The notes beneath the pieces were generated by a model. The model saw only the letters and a list, made by a program, of their open reading frames with translations. It ran no database searches and was not told where the DNA came from. The position numbers were made by a program, and so were the translations under genes. This document shows positions 9,639-19,836 of a DNA stretch of 64,000 bases, one piece after another. This stretch comes from Megalonaias nervosa (taxonomy: Eukaryota; Mollusca; Bivalvia; Unionida; Unionidae), in the NCBI GenBank assembly GCA_016617855.1, contig JAECUM010000841.1, forward strand, positions 62,001 to 126,000. Reading direction: 5' to 3'. Every line of letters begins with the position of its first letter. The first letter of the stretch is position 1.

Positions 9639-12600
9639 ATGTTAAAATTGCGAGATATTGCTAAAAAAGACATTATCAAATCAGAAAAAATTGCTTCAGC
9701 ATTTTCAGGTTACGATAATAATTACAAACTTGATGATCAAAATATTTTAGCAAATTTTAATTCCACAAGTTTATTTCATCTTTTACAACCTGTTATAGCT
9801 CAAGAACTTGCGGCTCATAAAAGTATCAAACTTATAGTCCATTATCATACGATTTTATCAAAGTTACACGCAGTTGAGGATGTACTTGATGTAATTTTTG
9901 AAACAAAAAGTTTTGACAGCGAAATTTCGGAACCATATTTAACAGCTAAATCGAGAAAAATATTAACTGGAACAGACATTGCCATGGTCGCCGATGAAAT
10001 ACATCAAGAAATAAACAAAAAATTAGAAGAATTTACTGCATCAGGATCGGGTTGGAAATTTGAAATGATAAAAGAAGTTTTATTTCACACAACAAAATAT
10101 AACGTACTTCGCGGTAATTTGTACGTCGATCTCCCTCAAAAAATTTAAAACAAAAGATGCTGTATAAATGTCAAAAACAATGATGACAGATGCTTTCAAT
10201 GGTCTATTCTTTCTGCAAAACGTTCTCAGTGTGATCACTCCGGCAGAAATGAAAAGTATTTGCCATACAAAGACGAACTAAATTTTTTAGGAATAACTTT
10301 TCCAGTAGCAGAAAATCATATACCAAAGTTTGAAAAACAAAACAGTATCTCAGTAAATGTTTTCGGATTAGATGAGCGAGAAAACGTTTACCCGAGATAT
10401 ATCTCAGAAAATGCTACACAAGATACAATAAATTTATTATCTTATCAGGGACATTATTGTTGGATAAAAAATTTTAACGGCCTAGTTGGCAGACAGTATA
10501 GTAAAAATAAAAATAAAAAATATTTCTGTTATAGATGTTTGCATGGTTTTTCTGGCGATGGAATACTGCAGGAGCATCTCAAATACTGTGTCAACGTTCA
10601 AAGAATAACTATGCCTGGCGAAAAAGAAAAAATATTAAAATTTAAAAATTATGATCATAAACTAAATATTCCTTTTGTTATTTACGCTGATTTCGAGTGT
10701 CTACTCGTTCCTGTGGTTGGAGCAGAAAATAATCCAAATAAATCAAGTACTAGAAAAATACAACAGTATATTCCTTGTGGAGTAGTTTATAAAGTAGTTT
10801 GTTGCGCTAACGATAAATTTTCAACTCCGATAAAGTTATATAGAGGTGAAAATCCTGCCGTATGGTTATTAAACATTTAATAGACGAAGTTAATAAAATT
10901 TCTAACAGATTATTTAAAACATCTCTGATGAAAATAACGTCTAAACAACAACTCGATTTCGATGAGGCAGTTAATTGTCATATTTGTGAAAAGTTGCTGG
11001 TAGACTCCAACGGAGTCCGTGATAAGGTGCGAGATCAATGTCATTTGACCGGTCAATATCGTGGAGCAGCTCATAACAGTTGTAATTTAAAATTTCATGC
11101 TCCAGATTTTATTCCTGTAGTTTTACATAACTTTCGTGACTATGACAGTCATATCATTGTAGAAACTTTTGGTGATGAAAATATTAAAGCTAAACTAAAA
11201 TTAAATAACGTAATAAAATGTAATCCAAACAATTTTCAAAAGGATATGTCGGTGACGCTCGGTACATTACGCTTTATTGACAGTCTGCAATTTATGGCAG
11301 CATCATTAGATGAGCTTGCAAACAGCGCTGCAAGCGCCGGCAGTAGTTTCGCTAACCTAAAAAGTTTCTTTGGTAAAAACTATGTCGATCTGACATAAAA
11401 AGGTATCTTTCCTTACCAGTATCTCGATGATTGGAGCAGATTTGATGAAACTTCTCTTCCTGATAAAGATAAATTTTACTCGCAACTCAAAAATGAAAAT
11501 ATCACAGATGACGAATACAAATATGCACAAGATATTTGGAATAAATTTAGTTGTAAAACATTTGGTGATAATCACGATTTATATTTGAAAACAGATGTTT
11601 TATTACTAGCAGATGTTTTTGAGAGTTTTCGTCAAGTAAGCTACAGCAATTATGGACTGGACCCCTGTTGGTACTATTCTGCTCCAGGATTGTCTTGGGA
11701 CGCTCTCCTAAAAACAAGTAAGATAGAACTGGATCTCTTAACAGATGTCGATACGTTTAACTTTATTCAAAAAGGTATCAGAGGCGGAATTAGCGTTATA
11801 ACAAAAAAATATGCACCTGCTAATAACAAATATCTGAAAAATTATGATACAAATCTCCCATCTAATCATATTATTTATCTAGATTGTGTGAATTTGTATG
11901 GATATGCGATGTCAGAGCCAATGCCCTGCGGTGGATTTCATTGGATAACTCCAGATCAATTTCTTAGAGAAACTGAAAAAGATTTAAGTAGAAAAATTAA
12001 TAATGATTTTTCCGATGTTTCTTACTTTGTTGAAGTTGATCTAGATTATCCTAGTTCGTTACATGATCTACATAACGACTACCCATTTTGTGCAGAGTCT
12101 ATGATGATTAATTATAGTTTATTATCACCTGAACAACGAGCAACGACAACAGCAAAAAATTCGATTGTTAATAAGTTAGTTCCAAATTTGTTAAATAAAA
12201 GAAATTACGTTATGCGTTACAAAAATTTAAAACAAGCAGTAGATGCTGGACTAATTCTGAGAAAAGCCCATCGCGTGCTAAAGTTTAATCAGTCGAGGTG
12301 GATGTCAAATTATATTGACTTAAATACGAAACGTCGTGCTGTGGCTAAAACCGAATTTGAGAAAAACGTTTTTAAGTTAATGAACAACTCGATGTTCGGT
12401 AAGACATTGGAAAATATTCGAAAAAGAGTTTCGATAGAAATTGTAAATGACATAAATCGCAGAAATAAATTAGTTAACGATGGTGGTTTTGTCAGCATGA
12501 AAATATTTAATGAAAATCTTGTTGCAATACAACGACGAAAGACAAATTTAAAGTTAAATAAACCGATTTATGTTGGTGCAGCTGTACTTGATATATCAAA

Positions 12601-13142
12601 GTGGCTAATGTACGATTTTCACTATAATTTTACCAAAAAGCAGTGGCCAGATTCAGAGTTGTTATTTACTGATACAGATTCGCTAGTTTATAATATAAAA
12701 TGTGAAGATATCTATCAGGATATTTACAATAATAAACATTTGTTCGATTTATCCGATTATCCAGCATATAGTGGATTTCAAGATAATTCGAATAAGAAAG
12801 TTATTGGAAAATGAAAGACGAATTTATGTTTATGCCAGTTAGTGAATTTGTTGGACTAAAAAGTAAAATGTATGCTGTCATATTAGATGACAATAAACTT
12901 ACAAAAAACCAAAAGGTATTCCTCAAGGATATGTGAAAAAGATGATGAATTTTGATGATTTTAAAGCAGCGCTAAACAATAATGTCAGTTTTATCAAAAC
13001 AAATGTTATCAGAACAAATCATCATAAACTTGAAACGAATACACTTATAAAACGGGGACTAAGTAATTTCGATGATAAAAGATATTGCAGGGACGGAATT
13101 AATACGCTAGCACTTGGACATTATCCAAGTAATTTTGTCTAA
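9639..13142 (+). pseudogene. Protein-primed family B DNA polymerase (element A)
   Basis: Start at the ATG in TATATAATG (9639). The N-terminal 170 residues have no known enzyme motif. Zinc-binding clusters follow (FCYRCLHGF with EHLKYC; CHICEKLL with QCHLTGQYRGAAHNSCN). Exonuclease motifs: YADFEC, HNFRDYDSHII and YLKTDVLLLADVFE. Polymerase motifs: A in YLDCVNLYGYAMSEP, B in KLMNNSMFGKT, C in FTDTDSL. The end is DDKRYCRDGINTLALGHY. Breaks: shift near 10145, shift near 10870, in-frame TAA at 11396, shifts near 12812 and 12915. It would replicate the linear genome from a protein primer. Confidence 0.92.
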
Positions 13143-13154
13143 ACATCAGAAATA

Positions 13155-13640
13155 ATGTTTGAAAATTTAACATTAGTCGATGGAATTAATAGCAAAATAA
13201 AAAAAATAATGGTTAATAACCAGCAATTATCATTTGAATTTAACGATGAAATTTCAGGTATTTGTTTTAGTAAATTTGACAGAATCAAACTCTCCCTTAT
13301 CAGATCAGACGATAGCAAATATTTTAATTATCTCGAAAGTTTGCGAGACGAGCTTGCACTAAAATATAACAATTTTCATAATCCGATCAGCCAGGAGCAG
13401 TATACAAAAATCAAGATAGACTTAGATAGGTCGAAGGTTTTTGTAAACGGTAGTAAGTATCTTCTCAGTAAGATAGCAATTAAAAAACTGTTTGAATGTC
13501 GTCGAAAAGTGTCCGGTAGAATTAAATTTTATTTGTATAATCATGACAGTACATTGTACTTAATATCGACCGTTGAAACGTTGTTCATTGGTCAAGAAAT
13601 AAAACTCTGTATACCATATCTCTTTTTAAAAGGGAGATAA
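13155..13640 (+). CDS. 161-aa protein of unknown function downstream of PolB (element A)
   Basis: An intact frame beginning 12 bp after the PolB stop, with ATG in AATAATG context. The product starts MFENLTLVDGINSK and is rich in Lys, Ile, Leu and Phe, with no signal peptide or membrane segment evident. It has no counterpart in element B, whose polymerase side is missing. No family was recognised. Its intactness, unlike the broken polymerase just upstream, may only reflect its short length. Confidence 0.55.
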   Translation: MFENLTLVDGINSKIKKIMVNNQQLSFEFNDEISGICFSKFDRIKLSLIRSDDSKYFNYLESLRDELALKYNNFHNPISQEQYTKIKIDLDRSKVFVNGSKYLLSKIAIKKLFECRRKVSGRIKFYLYNHDSTLYLISTVETLFIGQEIKLCIPYLFLKGR

Positions 13641-14378
13641 TACTGTTCCAGCTAAGTTTAAAATCTTTTGTAGTTATCGAACATAGCATATACTGTTTCG
13701 TATTATTTATTTATTTTTTTTTTGGTTAATGAAATGTATAGAGTTGTAAATCTAATAGTAATTTTAAGACCCAAATTCTTGGTGGCAGTTCTTTATTTAC
13801 CGAAATGACTAGCAATTTCCTCTTACATAAATGTTAGTAGATAACATAGTTACTGTAGATTCTCGCTTATAAGTGGAGTCCAACTGCGCAGAACAAAATA
13901 TGCTGTCGTATAATGCACAGTTTTGCTAGGAGTAATCAGTAAAACAAACAATATGAACTCTGATCTGCAGGCGCATAATACTATGGCAGATCTTTATCTT
14001 TTTGTCTGCAGTTTAGCCTCGACTTGTAAGCGAGTATATATGCTATGTCATTTAAGTAAAAACCCATTCATAAGAATATTGATTATTTCTCGCAGTAATG
14101 TATATAAAGCGTCTATGTAGTCATTCAGCCCACTCACTTGCTGATTAGTATCCTTGGCAACGGTCGATCTTATACAGCCTGTGTATTCATCCAACATTAA
14201 GATTTCGTTTTTCTGTACAATATAGAATCAAAAATCATGTATTTCTCGATTTATTTATAATAACGTTTTTCAGAATCAGAAAATGTAATGCCAGATTTCG
14301 TGTTTTCAAAATCAAAAAATGTAATGCTATTTGGTAACTATATAATAATTTTTTTAACATATACATATAAGGAAATCT

Positions 14379-14446
14379 GATGGCCGATTGCTAACGCGTT
14401 AGATTCTCGTACTCAAGGTCCGTGGTTCGATTCTCGTGACCGCACA
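14379..14446 (+). repeat. tRNA-derived SINE head or tRNA pseudogene
   Basis: It begins GATGGCCGATTGCTAACGCG, like an A box with the GGCCGA of Leu/Ser-type tRNAs, and has a B-box-like GTGGTTCGATTCTCGTG. The arms do not pair well enough for a working tRNA. The following 200 bp may be SINE body. Confidence 0.55.
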
Positions 14447-14654
14447 TTGCCGGAGGGGGCGATTTTAATGCCAAAATTCTCCTATTTAGTGGGGCGTCGC
14501 CAGCCTTTATACGTTTCAATAGAAAATTTGTACACTCTCCCATCATGTCAACACGTGGTGGGTGTGTTTTTTCACACTCCCCGGGTTGATTATTGCGGAG
14601 AGTTGTGCAAATTTTCTGTTGAACGTAGAGAAGGCCCGTTTGTATGTGCTGTCC

Positions 14655-14870
14655 CTGTAAATATGTAAATACGTTACTGTAAATATGTAAATATGTTTAC
14701 TGTAAATATGTATATACGTTACTGTAAATACGTTTACTGTAAATATGTAAATGTGTTACTGTAAATACGTTACTGTAAATATAATTGCTGTATAATTAAG
14801 ATCATGTATATAATTGCTGTAAATATGCTTGCTGTAAATACGCTACTGTAATTAAGATTCTGTGTTTTGT
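14655..14870. repeat. Minisatellite of CTGTAAATATG / CTGTAAATACG units
   Basis: Degenerate tandem copies of TACTGTAAATATGTAAATATG-like units with variable spacing. Confidence 0.8.
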
Positions 14871-14982
14871 GCTGTCCTTAATTAAGATATAATCATATGT
14901 ATATAATCATAATCATATGTATATAATCATCTTCAAACAGTCCTCTCTGGGGACTGTTATTTTTATTTTAAACAAATATTTA

Positions 14983-15262
14983 TAGCTTTAGAAATATCGT
15001 TATCAAAAAGTGCGTCAATAAATGTCATTAGGTCATCAGCCCAACCTCATCCCAAAATTTAGAGGGTGAACTGGTCTAGAATCCCCTTTGGGTTTCAAAA
15101 TTTCATCATTTTTTTGAGATAAGAGGGTGGTTTTTTGAGGGAGAGGGGGTCTCTGAGGTGGTGAAAAAATGTCATAATATATTTATTCTTAAGGGGTGGG
15201 GGTTTTCTGAGCTAAAACCCTCTTTGGAATAAAAACCTCATCTATAAATGCTACTGATGTCT
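14983..15262. repeat. Terminal-repeat remnant, probable polymerase-side end of element A
   Basis: Positions 14983-15046 match the 3' end of the NUMOD1-like gene of element B (28658-28730) in direct orientation, with a 15-bp deletion. The next 200 bp share with 28980-29060 a segment around GGTCTAGAAT, plus G-rich patches. In two elements of opposite orientation, the polymerase-side terminal inverted repeat of A should appear in direct orientation to the outer end of B, as seen here. The sequence stops where the truncated PolB of element B begins. Confidence 0.6.
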
Positions 15263-15856
15263 CTCCGACAAAATTGACCAACGAAAACATTGATCGTCGT
15301 TGTTTTTGACATTTATACAGCATTTTTGTTTTTAATTTTTTGGAAGATCAACGTACCCAACGCTATTAGCGCCGCTAACTCGAAGTACGTTATATTTTGC
15401 TGTATGAATTAAAACTTCCTTTATCATTTCAAATTTCCAACCTGACCCAGATGAAGTAAATTCCTCCAATTTTTTATTTATTTCTTGGTGTATTTCAGCG
15501 GCGACTGTGGCAATATTTGTTCCAGTTAATATTTTTCGTGATTTATCTGTTAGATATGGTTCTGAAATTTCGCTGTCGAAACTTGTGTTTTCAAAGATTA
15601 TATTAAATATATCTTTTTCGATTGCATGTAACTTTGATAAAATCATATGATATTGAACTATTAGCTTGATACTTTTGTGAGCTGTAAGTTCTTTAGATAC
15701 AACAGGTTGTAAAAGATGATATAAATTTGTAGAGTTAAAATTTGCTAAAACATTTTGATCATCAAATTTGTAACTGTTGTCATGTCCTGAGAATGTTGTA
15801 GCAATTTTTTCTGTTTTGATAATGCTCTTTTTAGCAATATCGCGCAATTTTAACAT
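15263..15856 (-). pseudogene. N-terminal fragment of protein-primed DNA polymerase B (element B)
   Basis: Starts at the ATG in TATATAATG (15856) with MLKLRDIAKK and matches the first ~170 residues of the element A polymerase, including SGSGWKFEMIKEVL. A stop ends the first frame at 15332. The homology resumes in another frame for about 20 codons (VKNNDDQCFRWSILS) and is cut at about 15262. All exonuclease and polymerase motifs are absent. The missing part should lie elsewhere if element A split this gene. Confidence 0.85.
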
Positions 15857-15932
15857 TATATATAGTATTTTTATATTTAATTGATCTTTTTTACTTATTT
15901 TTCAATTAGAGATATAAAGTCCCTATAGTATA

Positions 15933-16748
15933 ATGACAGAAATTTTGAGATATATCAGAATGACAGCGGAAGAGCAAGAAACTTATCATGTTCACCCAAA
16001 GTACAACTTATATGCTGCAAATGCATTTGGTTCAGTTATTAACATAAAATCTAAGAAATCTGTAGGAAAACCAACACCAGCTGGAATGATAATTTCAGCA
16101 AAAGGAGATGATATAGATATCACCTAAATGTACAGAAAAGATTTTATTTATAATTTGTTTTGCGAGGACATTCCAGAAGGTCAGTGAGTCTATAGGGTAA
16201 ATAACTCAATAAACGATGACAATATTGAGAATTTAGCTTTACAAAATGAATTTCAACCTCATAAAGTATTTGATTTATATGAGGCTAATGATCGCGGTAT
16301 TATTCGAAATATAAAAACAAAAAACGTTGTTGGTGTTATACAAAACAGAGGATATCTCATGGTAACTATTAGAGGAACTAAAACAGATAAAGTTAATTAT
16401 CTATCACATAAATTCGTTTATGAAACTTTTAACGGTGTTATTTCAAGTAATTTAGTTATTGACCATATTAACACCATAAAGACAGATAATAAGATTGAAA
16501 ATTTAGATCTGGTAACATCAAAAGAAAATAGTAGAAGAGGAAATACTGGTGATGTTAGATATTCTAGATCGATAACCTCAACAAATTTAGAAACTGAAGA
16601 AAAAATGAAATTTAAGTCAATTTATTCTGCTGCAAAATATCATCAAATTTGTAACCAATGAATAAAAGATGTCGCCGACGGTAAAACTATGACAGCAACG
16701 TCAACGTTAACCTTCGACAGATTTAGTTTTAAATATGACGATCAATGA
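15933..16748 (+). pseudogene. HNH homing-type endonuclease (element B)
   Basis: Full-length counterpart of 8742-9567, starting in TATAATG, with both modules. The second carries VIDHINTIKTDNKIENLDLV and KEN. It has no frameshift. It is interrupted only by in-frame stops at 16125 (TAA), 16185 (TGA) and 16659 (TGA). The 16185 TGA sits where element A has CGA (Arg), as expected from CpG deamination. The gene lies between the PolB fragment (divergent) and the 98-aa gene (convergent, ends overlapping by 20 bp). Confidence 0.8.
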
Positions 16749-17025
16749 TGTTTCTTAGCTCGGTTTTAGTAAGACAATTATGTGCAAACATTAAAATATC
16801 ATCTTTATCAAATTTTAATGTTAAAAATGAACTTTCAATAAGTTTATTTTTTTCTGCCGTTGTTAGGAGAATTTTACCAGACTCGCCTTGCATTATATTC
16901 ACATTAACCAAATATGCATTATAACCCGACAGACATTTTCGAACTGCTTCGGCTAGTTCCTTGTAATTTAATATATTAACTTTTTGATGATATTTAATAT
17001 CGGGAGATTTCGTTTCGCTAGACAT
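16729..17025 (-). CDS. 98-aa conserved protein of unknown function (element B)
   Basis: An intact frame starting MSSETKSPDIKYHQKVN and ending NIIDRHI. It includes the block NYKELAEAVRKCLSGYNAYL and a Thr/Lys/Phe-rich middle (KILLTTAEKNKLIESSFLTL). There is no membrane segment. It is divergent from the acidic unknown gene at 17060, with only 34 bp between start codons, so they likely share a promoter region. The homologue in element A is broken. No family was recognised. Confidence 0.6.
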   Translation of the reverse strand: MSSETKSPDIKYHQKVNILNYKELAEAVRKCLSGYNAYLVNVNIMQGESGKILLTTAEKNKLIESSFLTLKFDKDDILMFAHNCLTKTELRNIIDRHI

Positions 17026-17059
17026 TATTATTATAAATTAGATAAAAGTATATTATCAT

Positions 17060-17580
17060 ATGAACTTGATGAAAGGACTTGCTGATATATATTCAGAAGA
17101 TTATATCGCCACAAAATTGCAAGTAATTTTGCCAATCACTAACGACAAATCTGCTGGTTATAGCGAAGACGATATTTTGTACCACAACAATGACGATGAT
17201 GAAGTAGTTGCTGTCGCTGGCAGAAGAAATTACAGCAGACCAACAACTGGACGATATAATGTTAAATATCACATTGCTAAAAAAATAACAAAATTTAATT
17301 TTACTGTTGCTGAACAACAAATATTTTGGCAGCTTATCAAACCTTTTTTAAATCTGAAAATAACTGGTCATCAAAGAAATATAAAATATGATTTTATTTT
17401 GTTAAAATATTTAATTTAATGCCAGTTGATAATGCAAGAAAATTATATTTAATTTCGTTATGTAAAACTATTAAATGTAAATCTGTACTTGTGAAATACG
17501 AACAAATTTATAATAACATTAATGCACAAAATTGGGAAAATTCTAAGTTTGTATCCATAGAGTTGGCACCCAGCTATTAA
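17060..17580 (+). pseudogene. Conserved acidic-middle protein of unknown function (element B)
   Basis: Starts MNLMKGLADIYSEDY and is open to 17419, then continues in another frame after a shift near 17405 to a stop at about 17580. It carries an acidic patch (NNDDDEVVAV), the conserved RPTTGRYNVKYHIAKKI and IFWQLIKPFLNLKITG. The tail overlaps the convergent integrase by about 38 bp. Same gene as 7971-8444. The function is unknown. Confidence 0.55.
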
Positions 17581-18339
17581 ATTTATCACTATATCCTCTC
17601 CATTTAACTAAACTCTTGTTGCCGCGTTTTCGGATAACTTTTTCAATAACAAATACTTCTTGGGAAGTTTTCTGAAGTTCCTGCTCGTAAAAACTACCAG
17701 TTATAGGCTCACCTAATAAATCCTTTAGCGCGTATGTTACAGGTATTGTTAAAAGTACTTTATCAACAACAAATACTTCTTCGCTCCAGTTCGGAGTAAA
17801 TCCTTTCTCAAATGTTTTTTTCGTCAGAGAAATTCTAACTCGATCACCAACTTTAAATTTATGTCTGCGGTGCATGTTTTCGTTTGCTAATATCGGATTT
17901 TTAATTGCGTCATCTGGCGACATTTTAGTGGTTCGGTGTTTCGTGTTATTGTATTCGTCAACAATGTTTTGTAAATTATCAATATATTTATTAGTATTTT
18001 TAGCTGATAAATACTTATGAATTTTTCGTTTAGTGTGCGATTAAATCGCTCGACAACAACGCTTTTACCATCGTTTCCTGTAACATATTTTTTGATATTA
18101 TTTTGGAGCAAAAACTGCTCGAACTTTTTATTAAAAAAATTCTGCTCCGTGATCAGTCCAGATTCTATTTGGTTTTCTTTCTGTAGTTGTTATTATTTGT
18201 TTTAACGCATCAGTTATCGACGTTCCTGTCTTGTCTGAAACTGGCACACTTAAAGCATATTTACTAAAAACATCTATGACATTAAAAAGATATCTCTTAT
18301 TATCGTTAAATTCAGTTAGATTTGACACATCTACTAAAT
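17543..18339 (-). pseudogene. rve integrase with chromodomain (element B)
   Basis: Catalytic-core segments: the first Asp region around IWAIDLVDVSNL and LFNVIDVFSKYALSVP, then RIWTDHGAEFF, then the Glu in KSVVVERFNRT. The C-terminal part RRHKFKVGDRVRISLTKK and chromodomain FVIEKVIRKRGNKSLVKWRG end in NSWVPTLW. Frameshifts lie near 18130, 18000 and 17910. A further shift near 18375 separates it from the PLA2 frame upstream. It lies downstream of and probably fused to PLA2, as in element A. Confidence 0.9.
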
Positions 18340-18885
18340 CTATCGCCCAGATATCGTCAACGGCATTTGCGACAACTTTACGTCGCGGAAACTTTTTTTA
18401 GGTTTGTGTAATTCGGCTGCTAGATCATCATACAATTGTCCAAGCCCAGACTCTCCGAGTCCAAGTTTATATTTTGCTCCAATGAAACCCTGCACCAACT
18501 TTCGGTCAACCCTTTCTCTTAATCCCTTTCGTTTCATATCATGAAGTTCGTCCAACATTACCTTATCACAGTCTGATTTTGAGTTTTCGTGATCACGGTA
18601 GCAGATATCATGGCGCATTGCTATCTCATCAACTTGACTGTAAGGTTCTTGTCCTGGCAGCGGATTATCATTTTCATCAAGTTGTTTATCAAGCGGATTA
18701 TAAGGTCCAGGGTATTTATGGCCTGGCAATGTCCAACCGCCTTTTGGTTTCGGCAATTTGCCAATTACTTTATGTATGTCTATATCTGTTCCAATTATTT
18801 CTCTATTGTTACATTGTTGACAGTATGTGACAATTTTATTTTGCTCGAGACATAAATCTCTGTCAGAATCGCACTTGCATATCAT
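18340..18885 (-). CDS. Phospholipase A2 domain protein, N-terminal part of PLA2-integrase gene (element B)
   Basis: Starts at ATG in TATAATG (18885). The Cys-rich head contains CKCDSD and YCQQC. The PLA2 core has GHKYPGPYNPLDKQLDE (calcium loop) and MRHDICYRD (catalytic His-Asp). A basic helix leads to LYDDLAAELHKPKK, the linker that precedes integrase cores in related elements. The frame runs 181 aa, with its last ~20 residues out of register after a shift in a short A run. The core looks catalytically complete. The entry role is inferred from parvovirus-type PLA2. Confidence 0.82.
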   Translation of the reverse strand: MICKCDSDRDLCLEQNKIVTYCQQCNNREIIGTDIDIHKVIGKLPKPKGGWTLPGHKYPGPYNPLDKQLDENDNPLPGQEPYSQVDEIAMRHDICYRDHENSKSDCDKVMLDELHDMKRKGLRERVDRKLVQGFIGAKYKLGLGESGLGQLYDDLAAELHKPKKSFRDVKLSQMPLTISGR

Positions 18886-18946
18886 TATATTAAAATAACT
18901 TTTACAATAATAACTTTCAGTCGTCTACTTATTAAATAATTGTTTT

Positions 18947-19141
18947 CAATCGTCTACTAAAATAACGTCCTTGACAACGTCAGTACATCCGGCTCCAGAC
19001 AATTTCTTTAAAAACGTACTTTTTCTTTTTCCACAGATTGCGCAAATACTTTTCAGCATCATCCTGTTGTTTTTTGTTTTTTTCTGTTGTTTCATTGATA
19101 TTTTCTGTTTTAGTTTTACATTTGAGACAATATGTTGACAT
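18947..19141 (-). pseudogene. Small zinc-ribbon protein (element B)
   Basis: Starts at ATG in TATATAATG (19141), with the first Cys pair in MSTYCLKCKTKTEN. A frameshift near 19070 separates it from the second half, which carries the CAIC pair and GKRKSTF. It is equivalent to the intact gene at 6429-6617. Confidence 0.7.
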
Positions 19142-19165
19142 TATATATTTGTAATTTAAATAAAA

Positions 19166-19600
19166 TTATTTATAATTTTGTGCAATCTCATCATTAGCGT
19201 GAGAAGGATGCTTGTCAAACTGTAAAATAAATTTTAAAAAATCTGAGGCAGAGTTCTTCAACCTCGCGGACATCTGTTTTATAAACATTACGCAGTAATA
19301 TCCACAAGCTGATGTTCCAATAGGTTGAAGTTGATTGGACGAGTAATTAATTATTTTATATCTGGACATATATTTTTTATTGTGTCACTTGGAGGAAGTC
19401 CAAACGAATCAAAATAATTGTTATTATAAACTGCTACCCAATGTGTACCAGATCCGTCGTTGAAATCTTGTATATTTATCATACACGAGCCTAGCGACGG
19501 TATCGCGTCAAGTTCATCTTTGGAATAAACTCCGTGGAAATTGTTTACTTGTTTTAGCTTATCAAGTATATCAAAGTTACTTAACGCAGACGTTTTCAAC
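19166..19600 (-). pseudogene. Adenain-like cysteine protease (element B)
   Basis: The catalytic His lies in GSGTHWVAVYNN, the acidic residue in NYFDSFG and the nucleophile in GTSACGYYCVMF, with NQLQPIG just before it. The ATG of element A corresponds to TTG here, so the start is lost. A frameshift near 19360 splits the His/Asp half from the Cys half. The role is capsid maturation, as in adenovirus-type proteases. It sits between the basic core peptide and the zinc ribbon. Confidence 0.82.
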
Positions 19601-19628
19601 GTCGCAGGAGATTTTATCTCTGGACCTC

Positions 19629-19801
19629 TCAACGTCTCGTGCCCGGTAATGTTAGTTCTCGTCCTATTCCCAGCAGATTTGGCAGTAGACTTCCCGCTAG
19701 TCCCGCTAAAAGTGGAGCTATTGGAATAAATCCTCCTTTGGTTGTTCTTCGACGTCGCGGTGTCTTTTTTTTTTCGTTGTTGTTTTTCTTCGTCGTGGCA
19801 T
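19629..19801 (-). CDS. Basic pX/mu-like core peptide, possible recoded frame (element B)
   Basis: From the ATG in TATAATG (19801) the frame reads MPRRRKTTTKKK and then terminates at a TAG in the same place as in element A. Across a run of 10 A the -1 frame carries RRRRTTKGGFIPIAPLLAG to the stop at 19629. An ATG at 19817 is in frame with the hydrophobic part, so a simple unrecoded start is also possible here, though not in element A. It resembles adenovirus pX/mu: basic head, then GGF and a hydrophobic tail. Confidence 0.6.
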
Positions 19802-19836
19802 TATATTTATCAGTCACATAAAATTAAACAAAAAAA

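Larger units (their letters stand above)
13641..14982. other. Non-coding stretch between PolB side and terminal remnant of element A
   Basis: No supported gene. It holds AT-rich DNA, a short repeated motif around AAAATGTAATGC (14270-14325), a tRNA-derived sequence at 14379-14446 and an ATATG-rich minisatellite at 14655-14870. These look like later insertions and expansions inside the end of element A. Confidence 0.6.
1..15262 (+). mobile_element. Maverick/Polinton (adintovirus-like) element A, degraded, left end outside window
   Basis: A block of compact viral genes: fiber, FtsK/HerA-type ATPase, penton, double jelly-roll major capsid, adenain-like protease, PLA2, rve integrase with chromodomain and protein-primed PolB. 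This set is diagnostic of Polinton/Maverick and adintovirus genomes. Most genes carry stops, frameshifts or deletions, so the copy is an endogenised fossil. The fiber gene runs off the left edge. The right end is placed near 15262, where a remnant similar to the outer end of element B stops and the polymerase gene of element B begins. The stretch between 13640 and 14983 holds later insertions. Confidence 0.9.

Noticed and set aside
13923..14668. Short plus-strand frames of 65 and 73 codons between the PolB side and the terminal remnant.
   Set aside because: They overlap tRNA-derived and repeat DNA, have no counterpart in element B and no recognised motif.
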